From: Drosophila pseudoobscura
Lineage: Eukaryota; Arthropoda; Insecta; Diptera; Drosophilidae
NCBI RefSeq assembly: GCF_009870125.1
Contig: NC_046679.1
Location: 17,360,001-17,424,000 of the forward strand
DNA: 64,000 bases
Direction: 5' to 3'
Position numbers and translations under genes: made by a program. This document shows positions 1 to 12,880 of this stretch, in pieces (positions within the stretch are counted from its first letter, which is position 1; every line of letters starts with the position of its first letter). The notes below the pieces were generated by a model. It had not been told where the DNA came from. It saw only the letters and a list, made by a program, of their open reading frames with translations, and made no database searches.

Positions 1-3000
1 TCTGGGACCTCTATCGAAAACTGTGTTTTATGGCTAGATTGTGGTGCTTTTAGGCTCCTCTGCAAGTTAGAGCCGGTACTCGAAAACTAAAGATTTATCA
101 ACTTACATGACTCACAAAATGTTTACAATCTTATTTCTTTTTATATTTTATAGAAATATTCTGTTCAGCGCTTCTTTGCCCGTCAATATTAGGGATAGTA
201 GAAATACCATTGTGGGCACTATATCCTGAAACCATTTTAATGGTGAAATAAGAGCCGTTTAAAAATCCAGCTGACTCGTTAGATATCTTTTTTAGTTTCC
301 CATTTGATTCATTTATTTCTGAACTAACTTGTAGTACTCACGTACCCCCGTACCCCCCGTACCCACGTTTGTGCTCAGTTTGAGCAAACTCAGACAAATC
401 AATCATCAATCTTGCAACTCGCTCAATTTGTGATCTTGGCAACTAGTATCAAAACATATTTATGGCCCATTTAATAAAGTGCAGAGGGAAAATTGAAAAT
501 GAAAAACTCTGAGATGAAATTGCATCGTTTTTTTCATTCCGACTTGTCTATGTACAGAGTACGGCGGAGGCAGCCAGTCTGGGAGTCGTGGTATGTCTCG
601 CCTCTAAATGATTCCCACCTAATTATAGGCCACAATATGCCGCCGCCGCTGGGAAGGCATCGAGATCCACCAGATCCACCAACATCGTTGCGGCACGTAC
701 GCATTTGGGGCAGAGACGCCTCCGACAGAAGGCCTAATCAAGTTGTTGTTGTTCTGCTGTGCCGTTGAAGAGGCTCGACGGCGACGAGGACGAGCCCAGA
801 CTTGACCAAAACAAACGAATAAACAAGCAAGAAGGCCCTTCTAGGGTGTTCCGACTATAGGATACCCCGTATCCCAAGAGAACCCAACCATGGCCATGCA
901 TGGGGTGTATCTTTCCCGGGATTTAATGAGTTTCAAATGATGATAAATCTGTTGATCTTTCGTTAATGCAATGCAGCTGCAGTAGGGTGAAGGAAACAAG
1001 GATAGACTTCTGATCTCAACGATTGCACGGTATGCAATCAAGGAGCAGCAAAACGAGGCACAAGACGAGGCAAGACAAGACAAGAGAAGGCACGGCACGG
1101 CACTGCGGCACATGTCACAAATTGCTTATAATGACAGTTGGAGCGAAGTCGGTGACGGGCCGTGAAGAAATCAATTAACATAGATCCAGCGAGCTGTCAA
1201 CAGTTGTCACCTGAGGACGACGCTGCCGGTCACAGTCCTTACACGCATTTATATTCCGATTAGGCTGTCCCCCTATGATCGGAGAACTAGCCTCAAGCTT
1301 AGGGAGGATCTCCTGCCTCCTTTGGGTTGATATTTTTCTAGAATTTAAGGAATGCATTTCTCATTTCTTAATATGAGAAATACTACTAGCATTCTAATCA
1401 CGGCTGTGTCTGTGGAAGTCTTCCTACATTCATCGAATCAGTCGCGACTCACGAGAGTCCAAGTCCAAGTCCAAGCCCATTCATGCATCGGTCGGCTGAC
1501 CACGTTCGAAGCTCCCCTCCCTAATTGCACTTGAGCACGAGCAACATCGCATACAAATGCAGCATAAAGCAGCATAATCTTTGGGCAATTACAAGAAGAC
1601 CTGTCAAGGCAATCCAACATGACCATTCATCAAAGCGCTAAGCAGGCATGAAAGATTTTCACAGTTGCACTTTCCAGTCACCGATGATTTCTTAATGCAT
1701 ATTATCCATCCTGTGGTTATGGCAGCCAGACATGGGATCCGATCCGACGATCCGACGTTACGGAGATCGTTTAGCATGAGTGCAGAGACAATGCGAGTGT
1801 CTGTCAACTGCGGGCAGTTCGTCAATCAATTGGACACCACTACTCCTCTGGCCCCTTGGGACGATCTCCTCCTCCCTGCTGCTCCAGCACCGCCACGGAC
1901 AGTATAAAGTATACAGTATACAGTATTCAGTAGCTGGACTCGGCAGCGCCTATCTTCCGTCTGTGTTAGGTTGCGGCCTCGATGTCTGGAAACGTGTAAA
2001 CTTATTCGTAATCTCCATCGTCTGCACGGAGCTGACTAACCCGTCTTGGGCCCCAAACTGGAACCCAAATCGAGTTTTCCATGCTGGCAACTTTGTAGCC
2101 TTCCTTCTCAGAGTCACAAGTGAACAAGTCCGACGGCTCATTAGCTCAGCCTGCAGTCTGCAGCCTTCTGCCCACACTGGCGCTGCCAGCTCCAGCATTA
2201 GTCATCATGCCTCCAGACGTGAGGTTATGGTTCTGGCAGATCTCTAAAAGTTGTCTATATTGCAGTCGGTGTAGGGTATAATTTGTTCATTTATTTTGAT
2301 GAGAGTAATATTAAGCATAGCTATTATGCTTCCATCTTCGATCCATAACTTCGAACACTCTTGCTCCGTTTTAATAATTATCCCGAAAAAACTTAAACTT
2401 GGATCGGCATCGGCTTTGGAAGAGAGTGTTCGGTAAGTCAGGGGTCGGAAGTCTTGGCCGGCAATCGATAGAGCTCGACTTAAGTTAATTAATTTAATGC
2501 GCCTGCGTTTATTTCGGGCTCTTAAGACGGGCAGCGCTCTTGGCCATATCCCGAGACCCGTCTCTGGCTGTATAGAACATTTACTAGCAGGGCCGACGAT
2601 TCGCGATTCTCGCATTTCGCGCGAAAACCCCAAGGAACAAAAACAAAAACAAAAAACAACAAAAAAACTAAAACTTTGGTGCGCTCGTAAAAAAAAGTTG
2701 TAAAATGTATTTTTGGTACTACATATATATTGTTGTTGCATACATTTTGCCCGATTTTGTTTTCGATTTCAGTTTCAAACGGCTTCCACCACTCGCAGAG
2801 CGTAGTTTTCATTATTTGTTTTTTTATTATTTCCCCATACTCACACTCATATTTGAGAAATGTGCTCGTGAGCAGCTCTTGGCGGCTCTTGGCGGCCCTT
2901 GGCAGCTTTGACAGGTCATTTGGGTGTATAATTTACGAGATTTCCAGTTAATATGTTGGCATTACTTTTAATACTCCCCGTCGGACTCCGCGCGCCGCGG

Positions 3001-3900
3001 ACGGGACTTTATGGACGCCCGAAGTCGGGATTATACATATGTACATATGTATAGTATATATGCACATATTTATGCTCCAAATGGTTACTTAATTATAAGG
3101 CCAGAAGCAATCCAATCCGGGAACTGACCACAGAACAATTCGCTTAACATGAACAATAAAAATATGTATGTTTTTCTCCTTTTTGCAATTAAAGTTCTTT
3201 TACGAGCAGAGAATTAGTCTAGACGGGGCTCGGCTCGGCTCGGCTCGGATCGCCAATGCCAATTGGCGATAGCTCCTCTCGAGAGCGGCTTGAGTGCTCC
3301 CGAAACAGCTGCCAGATGATACAATTATGAGTGGAATGGAATCGGGAGTGGAGTGGAGAGGAGAGAGTGCACTCTCTGTTCGTGTCCCATCCCGTGTGGT
3401 ATTATGAGTATTTACAACCTGCCAAACCATTTGCATGCAAATGCTGGCATAATCAGCCCTCTTATCCAGAAGGTCCCAATTACAGGTCCCTATCGCCTGA
3501 TCCGCCCTATCTTTAAGCCACGCCGAAGAGCCGTGGCTCTGGTTCTGGCTGTGGCTCTGTCCTAAGCCTCGCTTAATTCGATCGGAAGTGTGAGCGCCTG
3601 CTCCCAATGCGGGCCCCTATAATTTGTACACCGTCCATCAGAAGTGCAGAAGTTTGTATTTTCGGGGCCGTGAAAACACCAGAAAGATGCATTATGCAAC
3701 CAATCCACATGTGTGAAACCGCAATGGCTTTTTAAGTGAGCAAAATTATAGGGAATGCAATCCAGAATCCAGCAGAGTCAGGAGGCAGGGAGATTTGAGC
3801 TGAGAACGTGCTTTTTTTAGCAGATAGTTTTTAATGCACTTAATGGACTTTTTTCATGTTGGCCAGACGTTAAAGGTGCTGAGAGAATAGAAAAAAATAG

Positions 3901-4350
3901 CTTAAGACTCCATTAAAAACATATCCTTAAGAGCGAAAACTGACCCACCCTTTTTATTAATTCTAATCGGTCAAGTGCTTAAAAATAATAGCCATAAAAG
4001 TATCCCCTGCAGCCGACTTTCTCGCCACTCAATTTATTAAATATTTATGAAGCTGCCGACACATTTTCTCAAAATATAGTTATGGTAATGGACCAACGAC
4101 CCACCCCTCTAGAGGCTATTATCAGCGCGAATTTGGGTCCTAGGCGTTGCAGAAGAGCGAACTCAAGACGCTATTAAATAATACACGACTCCACGGCAGA
4201 AACTATCCCGCTGTCCCCTGCATTTGTATTTATTCTTATCATTTAAGTGCTTAAAAATAATAACCAAGAAAGGCGTGCCCTGCGGCTGGATTTCTTGCCA
4301 CTCAATTTATTAAATTTATTAAATATTTATGAAGTTTGCCAACACATTTG
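3901..4350. repeat. diverged tandem duplication, offset about 272 bp
   Basis: Two blocks, about 3,901-4,080 and 4,167-4,350, share an ordered set of matches. Both have AAGTGCTTAAAAATAAT (3,973 and 4,245), then a CCCTGC block, then a GCCACTCAATTTATTAAA block, then ATATTTATGAAG, then CCAACACATTT or CCGACACATTT. The offset is constant at about 272 bp apart from small indels. No coding frame is shared. It may be a duplicated intronic regulatory segment or simply an old local duplication. Confidence 0.7.
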
Positions 4351-5346
4351 CTCATACAAACTTGTTGCCTGCAAATTGTAATGTTGCATGCAATGCACGG
4401 CTAAAGAAGGCCTTGATAGACCCCCCAAAAGATTGGCGAACTGAACTGAAATGTTTTTCCCTTTCGCCTTTCTTCCCCGAGAGCAGCTCCAGTTGCCACC
4501 AGCCTCAGCCTCAGTCTCAGTTCTGTTTACATTTTCACAGACACGCAATTTATGATCCGGCCTGGGGCAGGCATTGTCCAGTGCATCGCAAGTTGCAACT
4601 CCCCTGAGGCAGATTAATACGTCCACGGCGTACAAACGGAACTGGAATTTTGGGCTGGGGCAGAGGCAGAGGCAGAGCCAAGCAGTCGCATATTTATGGC
4701 TGGCATCTGCCACAAGGTGCTAAGAACTTACTTTATAACCTGAGTGTGTGATTGCCGCTGCCATTGCCGTTGCCGCAAACGAAAATGATTTATCGTATCT
4801 ACTCGTATGCCCGCGCGGATGTGTGTTAGCAGTTATCATATAAATATGCACGTATACTAAGCCCGGAGACTTGGCCTGGAGCTGAGGATCGATTGGCCAG
4901 AATGGAGGAACATTAAAGGCGCGAAGGAAGGCGGTTCCATTAAGAGAGAACAATTAATCAATTTATCAAATTTTCGTTTAAAATTCGCTTAGCCGAAAAG
5001 CAGGTGCGGGACCTGAACTGAATTTCAACAGAATTTCAAAACGCAGTAGCTAATGTAATTACTAGGGATCCCTCTACCTCCTTAAAAGCTCAAGCTATTT
5101 TTATTAAATTTATTATGATTCTAAAATATTTTTTTGAATTAATCAAACATAGAAAATAAATAATAAAACCGATAGAGTCTGGCTTCATTCGGTATACGAT
5201 TATTTTTATAAATATTCATAGAAACGGTTAATGTTTCTCTAAGCTCAGAAAAATGTAATCGAAGCGCAATATCCAGTATCCAACATCCAAAGGAATTTCA
5301 AAGCGAAACAATAACAAAACAAAACTCATTTAAGACAAGTTCAATG

Positions 5347-5378
5347 CTCTCTCCCTCTCTCTCTCTCTCTCTCGCTCT
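5347..5378. repeat. (CT)n microsatellite
   Basis: A run of CT dinucleotides with one interruption near each end. Confidence 0.9.
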
Positions 5379-5490
5379 ATCTCGATCGTCCCACAATTAT
5401 GCTTTGCATTCAGTTTTGAATTTCAACAATTAAACATGCAGCCACAAAACTGTCGACAATAATTTCCAGAAGTAATGAGCCTGCTCCGAA

Positions 5491-5543
5491 GTCTGTCTCT
5501 GTCTCAGTCTCAGTCTCTGTCTCAGTCTCAGTCTCAGTTTCTG
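5491..5543. repeat. TCTCAG/TCTGTC hexamer microsatellite
   Basis: Hexamer units CAGTCT and TGTCTC alternate for about 50 bp. Confidence 0.85.
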
Positions 5544-5780
5544 CCTAGGCCTGCCCCCGATATCCCGGCCAGATGCTGTGTCTGGCACACAGCACACAGC
5601 AAGACGGGGCCCCTATGGCTAACTGTTAGGAGCAGAAATAGTTACATCGATCAGCTGCTTATAGGCCGCATGCGAAACCGGTTTGTGCTCGAAAGTGCTC
5701 GAGTTCCATGTCGCATCCGATAAGGTAAGCTTTTTAAGCGAAATGTCAACGACAACAGATCCCATGGTAGCAGAGGTAGT

Positions 5781-5840
5781 CCCCACTCCGAGCCACTCCG
5801 AATCACTCCGAGCCACTCCGAATCACTCCGAGCCACTCCG
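5781..5840. repeat. 10-bp tandem repeat with alternating unit types
   Basis: Six 10-bp units end in ACTCCG. After the first, units beginning AGCC and AATC alternate, giving a 20-bp higher-order repeat. Confidence 0.9.
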
Positions 5841-6540
5841 ATGCGCCGATACAGGTTGCGAGGCTCGTGTGTGGGGCAGTCGGCGATTCGTTCAATTAAT
5901 TTACACATTGCCAATTGGCTGTAAATAGTGGGAGACGTCATCAAAATATGCAAATTATTAAATTAGATTTTCTATATACTCGATTTTGGTGCAACATTTT
6001 TGCCTGCTGCACACCATTTTTCTATACCGGAAACTCCGAATGGGTAAATTCATGCTGTTCATTAATTTGGAATTACTGCGCTATCATAATATATATGTAC
6101 ATTTGTGTATCATGTGTATCAGCATATATTACGAGACATCGAGGTACATGAAAGCGCAAACTGGCCGTGGCCAAGCCCATTCATAAATATGCATTGTTCT
6201 CAGATACTTTGCACATAACAGAGCCAGTTTAGCACGCAACTACCTCGTAGAAGTCCCACTGAATGAGTGAGAGAGAGAGGGAGGGGAATACGTTTCTACG
6301 TCCAGAATAGACCTGCCTCCGGCATGCTTATTTTGCCCCGATGTGGCGACCGTCCTGGGTGCTGAAGCTCGCCGAGTACCAAATCAAAGCAATGCATTGC
6401 AATTGCAATGGCAGGTTGTTTCATTTATGACATAATTATAGTAAACACCCCAATGTTTGGTCATCGGAGACGGGCATCGGGCTTGCTTTTATTTCAAACT
6501 CCTTCTGCCTGCATCTGACCCGGCTCAAGGCTGGTCTAAC

Positions 6541-6580
6541 CGGTATCGCGGTATCGTGGTATCGCGGTATCGCGGTATTG
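6541..6580. repeat. 8-bp tandem repeat (CGGTATCG), five units
   Basis: Five exact-length 8-bp units, with single changes in the third unit (first base) and the last unit. Confidence 0.9.
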
Positions 6581-8549
6581 GTGGTCGGACATTGATGCTG
6601 ATTGATCTTAAGCTCAGTTACTGACCTGGCTGAAGGCGCTCTCTGAAGCGATCGAAACGACTTCATTCCGCCTTAAAGACGGTCTTTAATGTCCAGAATA
6701 TTCTATGATTGATATGCAATGGCCAGAAGCTAGAGCATGTCCAGCCCATTAAAATAAATATTTAAATTTGCATATCCCTGACAGCCCGAAACCGACAGTC
6801 GAGCAACGCCCTCAACACCCTCAACACCCTCAACGCCCGACTGTCACTTGCAGTCCTCTCTGCCCTGCCCTCCACAAAGTCATGTGTGTACTCCGTTCAT
6901 TATGGTCAGTACGGTACGCCCCATTCACTTCATTAAAAACTTGTTGCGATTTCAATTTCGAGCCGGAAAAATCAACAAAAACGAAGCAAAATCTCCTTGC
7001 TGACTGCCACAGATTGTTGCATTGAAAATGAAATTGCGCACGTTGATTTACATTAATGGACACTGGCCACACGGCGTTTGTCTATAAGGAGGGACGGTCC
7101 CGGCCCCCTTTTCCGGCTGATTTGCCGAGCAAATAGTTGCCTCCAGGTCTGGCTGTGAGTTTTAATGCTAGTGTGAATGTGAATGCTGAGGTGAGCGCCA
7201 TAAATCGGTGCGAAATTGCAGTGCCCAAAGTCGGGCAATCGCACAGACATGTTTGTATCAATTGAAAGTGGATGAATTTTAGTTGAATCTACTTTAATTT
7301 GCTTATTCGATAAGCAATTCAAATGGATGTGGCACCTCTAACGAGTTGTCAGATATGATCGATGATTCGGATAGATACATCCATCATTAGATAAAGATAA
7401 ATCAAACTTATAACTCAAATAAAAGTGCAAAAATAAAATACTGCACTCGGAGAAAAATGGCATGGTAAAACAAACACACCAATTTTTAATTGAAATATTC
7501 GGTTTTTAAATACAAACATAATGAAATTAAATAGAATTCACTTTGACTCAAACATAAATAAATTAAAAAAGTATTTTTTAAAAGACCCATATTTAATCGA
7601 AACTTGAATATAATATAATTTTTAGGAAATATACATATTTAATCTGATAATGGATATATTTAATTTGAAATATATTTTAATAAAATAATAATAATTTCAG
7701 AATCTAAAAAGTTTATCTTTACAATTTTCACTCTCGAGTCAAATGTATATTTGTGTAGGTTTTTATATACTATATAATATAATAATTCAAAAATGGGGAT
7801 TTATTAGAGAGATTCAAACAGGAACCATAAACTAATTTTCAAATTGATTTTGCCTGAAATGTATGATTTTAAGAAGAATTCATTATTATTTTGAAGGCTT
7901 TTCCGTATGGGGCTCGATAGATCTCTAGGTGCTCCTTCTTCTGGAAGCACTCTGTTTTTTCCTACCAGGCGGACAACGTTCAAATCCGTTTTTGCTGCTT
8001 TCATTAAAATCCAAATGATCGGAACTGTTTCGGGCTCGCCCACACGCACACCCGTAGAGTATATACATATGTACATATGTATCTATGTATATGTATATGT
8101 ATCTAGAAACTATTAGCTGGCCCCGAAATGCCTACAAAAAGAATCATAAAAGTCGCCGTGTAAATGCATCTCCCACTGCATCCCCTCAACGAGGATGCTC
8201 GCAATTTTTAGCACACTTTTAATTTATTTTCAACATTTTTACAATTCTAAAACATTCTACATTCTTTGCATCCCATCTCGTTGCTGGGCATCAAAGTTGT
8301 AAATGTCGCGTCGCGTCGTAAACTTGTGTTGGGTTGGGGTCTATGTGTGTGTGTGCCGGGCTCCGCTCCTCGGCGATCCACGGAGGAACTTGACGCTGGG
8401 AACGTGCGCGCCTCAAAGGCAAATTACGTTGCGCAGACGCATTTAATGAGCTGCGCGCCGCTGGGTCGGACCTGGAGAGGTTTTTTTTATGATTTTTCGC
8501 TCAATTTCTACAATATTTTTGTTAGGTTCTTTACGACCTACGACTAAGC

Positions 8550-8594
8550 CGGACAGACAGACGGACGGACAGATGGACAGACGGACGGACAGAC
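8550..8594. repeat. GGAC/AGAC tetramer microsatellite
   Basis: Imperfect 4-bp units (GGAC, AGAC, GGAC, AGAT) run for about 45 bp. Confidence 0.85.
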
Positions 8595-9872
8595 ACGTAC
8601 AGAGCCAGGCACCCAGTCACAGCGATGTGTGCCAATATGTTCTATTAGTGATTTAGTTTTGCTGATTTCGAATCTCGAAGAGAATCCAATGTCTTCGGCA
8701 GTACGAATAGATACAGAGACTTGTATGGCTGCATCGTAGATCATTGCCCAAGTGGATGGCTCCCTTCACTGCTCTTCCCCTCGCAATTGGCTTCCCTTTC
8801 GCATACCCTTAATGCCTCCACGCGGCACATTATTGGTTTGAGATTTCAAACATAAAATTATAATTTACAACTTTGTTTTTTGTTCGGCCAGAGAGGAGAA
8901 AACATAAAACTACGTGGAGTCTTTTTAAGTTGATTTTAACAGCGCGTAATTTCGTGAAATGCGCAGCAAACAGATGGAAATGGAGATGGAGATCCATGAA
9001 GATGAAGATGAAGATGAACATGAAGTTGCCGGCAATATCTCCCGGCTCTCTGCTCTCAGCTCTCAGCTCTCTGCTCTCAACTCTCTGCCAGCGGGTCCTC
9101 GTCCTCAGTCGATCCGATCGTCGCCACTCCACTGGGCTCTCGCTATACATCTTGGCGAAATAATTTAATTAGCTCTGCTTGTGGCTTTTGGGATTGCCTG
9201 CGAAATGGCGTTCCGTTTTAATTTTAAAGCGCTTCCATTTAGTTTTTATGCCTTATCTCCACTCTCCATACACACACATACATACATATCATGCATATCA
9301 CATATCGCGGGTAGAGTTCAACCTGTACAACATTCGACCCCGAACCGAGGCAAACCCAACTACGATACGACTCTCATTGATTGAGCACGTTGTCTAAAAC
9401 TTGAGCAAAACTTACAAAAAAAACCTGCTTCTAGATTGAAATTCTCAAATTTATTCTTTACTGAAATGTACTTGATTGCTGGGAAAAACTATACTGCGTA
9501 TACATATATCCAACAATCGATCCATGATTCAGTTTTTCGATAGTAAACTAGAACCAAGTTTTTCCCGCAAATACTTCTATCTGATATGAAATGTGGTAAC
9601 CTGTTTGAAAGGCAGCCTTAAAGATCGATCGATTCCTCTGTCAGCTATTTGGGGTGTATATTAGAAAATGATCTAACGAGTATAATGAGTTATGATTTAC
9701 CTGGCTATGGATAGATTCCATTGGTAATTTCCAGGTTTATTCATATTAATATCTCATATGGAATTACCTAAAGTTCCCAAGACTCCCGCGTTCAGTGTAA
9801 TAGACAAATGCTATCCAACGTATGCTATTGCAGCCTTCGAATGGCTATTGAACCCCCGACGTATGGCTAGTG

Positions 9873-9900
9873 TACATACATACATACATACATACATACA
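9873..9900. repeat. (TACA)n microsatellite
   Basis: Seven tandem TACA units. Confidence 0.9.
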
Positions 9901-12834
9901 GACACAGCGATTACGGGGTCTGGAGACTGAAAAACCTATTGCATAATATGCGTACCAGAGCGAACATTGACAGCTGCAGAATGACACCCAATCATCATCG
10001 TCCTCATCATTATCATCAGCAGCGGCAGCGGCAGCGGCAGCGATGAGCAAACGTCGACAATATTCACCTTGAACTTGAATTAGTTTCCGCTGCATTGCTT
10101 ATTCATATCCAAGTGTGTGAATACATGTATCTGTAGCTGTGCATTTTCATATATGTAAACAAACACAGATACCCAAACACACATGGCCAAGGGTGGGCAC
10201 GTGGGGTGTTTCTGCCCCTCGTTACACAAATCTATTCCATCCAAGTGAGGGAAAGTGAAATCACTTTATGTACGAACATTTGACTCTGGCCAACGGACGC
10301 CGAATGGAAATGCAAATCCAAAGGAAAATGTTATGAAATTGGTCAGTTTTGTTTATCCTAAGTATACTTTGTTTTTAATACAAAATTATGATCAACAGTT
10401 CTGTAAATTATATACAGATATGGATGTTTCGGGGATCGTAAGGATTAAAGGGGTAAAAGTGTAGATCTCCGTTCAAAAGATATATGTAAAACAAGCGGGA
10501 ACGTTGTGAGGGACAAAAGAGACAATTTATCTGTTTCCATTTTTCTCTTAAATTTTTTGTTGCATCTATGCATCTCATTTTCTATATTCTCACAGCAACA
10601 CCCGCCGTTTTACCTCGCTTTATACCTTGGGGAACATCAATTTATTTCAAACTAATAATAATTGCATTTTTTAAATCTGATCTCTGATATTTTTGGATCT
10701 GTTCTGTTTCTGAAATACTTCTAATATGCAAATTAAGTGAACACTGAAATGAACTTTACCCAGAGTTTTTTATGCATACTTACTTCTGCGTTAAATTGTA
10801 TTGTTTAGAGTTCAACTCTATAGTAAGAAAAGTGTACATCATAAAATTACTCTACTGGCAGGCTATGGCAGGTTCGTTGACACAATTCCAGAAAAAAGAA
10901 AGTTAACTTAAATTATTCATTGACGTAGCCATAGCTATAATCGCCCCTCCAACTTGAACTACCTAAAGAAAAAGTGTCTGTAAGGACACCTTCCACCAAA
11001 CATGAAAACTCATCCTGTGAAATCGTAGGTTAATATGTGTTTTGTTAATATTTTTCAGTTAATTAATTGCACGAATTCCGCTTCGTATTCTTAGTCGTAG
11101 TGCTTCTGCACAAGCTACTCAATCCTTTCTCCATAAAATAGCACCCTTTAGTACTCCCAGACACCTATAAAGACTGCACGATTTATTTTGTAATTGCATT
11201 ATTCCCGGCACTCGGAAAGTGGCACAAGAATTACGAGCGCGGTCATGGATTTTAATGGCCCAGGCCGCAGGCCCACTATACAAAATGTCAGAAATGTCTA
11301 CAATTTCTACCACAGGCACATTCATAGATGTGTAAATAAGTAAAGTAAATTTTTAGAACAGATAAATTAGCGAATGGGTTGTATGAACAAATTACCGATT
11401 TCATTTATATTTATCCCCTCCGATTCGGCCATTTAAGCTCTTGCCAAGAACAGTGCTAAATTTAAGTGCCCAATAATTGCCACACAGTGGCACGGCACGA
11501 CGGTGAAGTGGACGGAACAGAGTCCTCCCCTACTCACAGCTGGGTGATCATTGTTTTTCCGGTCAATTCTTATCAGAGTGTCAATTTGTCTTCGCGAACA
11601 CACTCCTTGGACCCCCTTCAGCCCACTTCCCATTCTCGGCATGGTCAATACAACACAAATTATAAGACAATAAGGCACGTAGTGGACAGTTCAGTGAATG
11701 GGGTGGGATTGGTAGGGTCTGTTCCCAGACAGTTATGGCTGGGAGCTTGGCTATCAGAAGCATTGCAGACACGTTTGAGCGCCTGAAAATGTATTTGCTC
11801 GCTGTCGAAAGGCAGAGGCGCTAAAATGGACCACACACGCAATGATGAGGAATTCCTCGCCCATCTTTATCGCTTGGCAGTAAAGAGAGCACAAATTGTC
11901 AGACGATGAGACGAGGTACGAGGTGTACGAGGGCAAAACTAAGTTTCAAAGTCACTTTGCGGCCCCACCATTCGCAGGGTATGCGCATATAGTGGGCTAG
12001 TGGGCTACAGTAGAGCATTGGTAGCATGGGCGCCTGAATAGGAATACAATTTGTTGTGTTCTTAGGACTGCAGTCCTCTCATGTGCATCGAGAAGTGTGA
12101 TGGAGAACAAGTTCCACTGGGGCGTTGGGGTAGCCAACAGACCCTGTTTTCCCAGGTAGTAGTTCTCGTAGAAGCTGTTACATTTGAAAGCCAAACGGAA
12201 AAAGGAAGAACGGAAAATTCGAAAGAATTTGGTGCAATCGGAAATAAACCTTACATCGTATGTGGCTAATTCAGAGACTTAAAGGGTGGCGGGACTGTTG
12301 GAGGAATATTGTATTGGCGCCAGCCACTGTTATACACGTGTACGTGTACTTTCGGGCGCATTGAGATGGGGCTTAAAGGATGTATTCTATCTGGAAGCAA
12401 TCGATTTCAGCCTCAACGACGCCTCGTGGGATCGATCGTCTTTGTGCACCATAGGAGAGCAGCCCTGTACCCAGTACGTACGCGAATGTGTGTGTGTGTT
12501 CTCGATTATAAACTAAAAGCAAAGTCAAATGCATTTGCTTATGGCATACACACAACACACACACACACACAGGCAGGGGAGGAACAGCTGTCGCTGACTC
12601 TTTCTCTATCTCTCCCACTCAGTCAACACTGGGCCAACTACGGGCCCGGCTGCATCCCCAACCCTTCCCTGCCTATGACAATCGGCACGTGTAAGCAATT
12701 TGTTGTCGTAATCGCAAACAAATGAATGCACTCGGAGAGCAACACTCGCTCTCTCATCGCTCTCTCGTTGCTCTCAGGCTCTCGCTCGCTCGCTCTCTCG
12801 CTTTGCGATTAGTTGTTTCTCTGCAAGTGTTTGC

Positions 12835-12880
12835 GACGGACGGACGGACGGACGGACGGACGGACGGACGGACGGACGGA
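12835..12880. repeat. (ACGG)n microsatellite, about 11 units
   Basis: A pure ACGG/GGAC array of about 46 bp. It opens long frames encoding TDGR-type repeats, which are not genes. Confidence 0.95.

Noticed and set aside
5781..5840. Regular short repeats as a CRISPR-like array
   Set aside because: There are no unique spacers and this is an insect genome. It is an ordinary tandem repeat.
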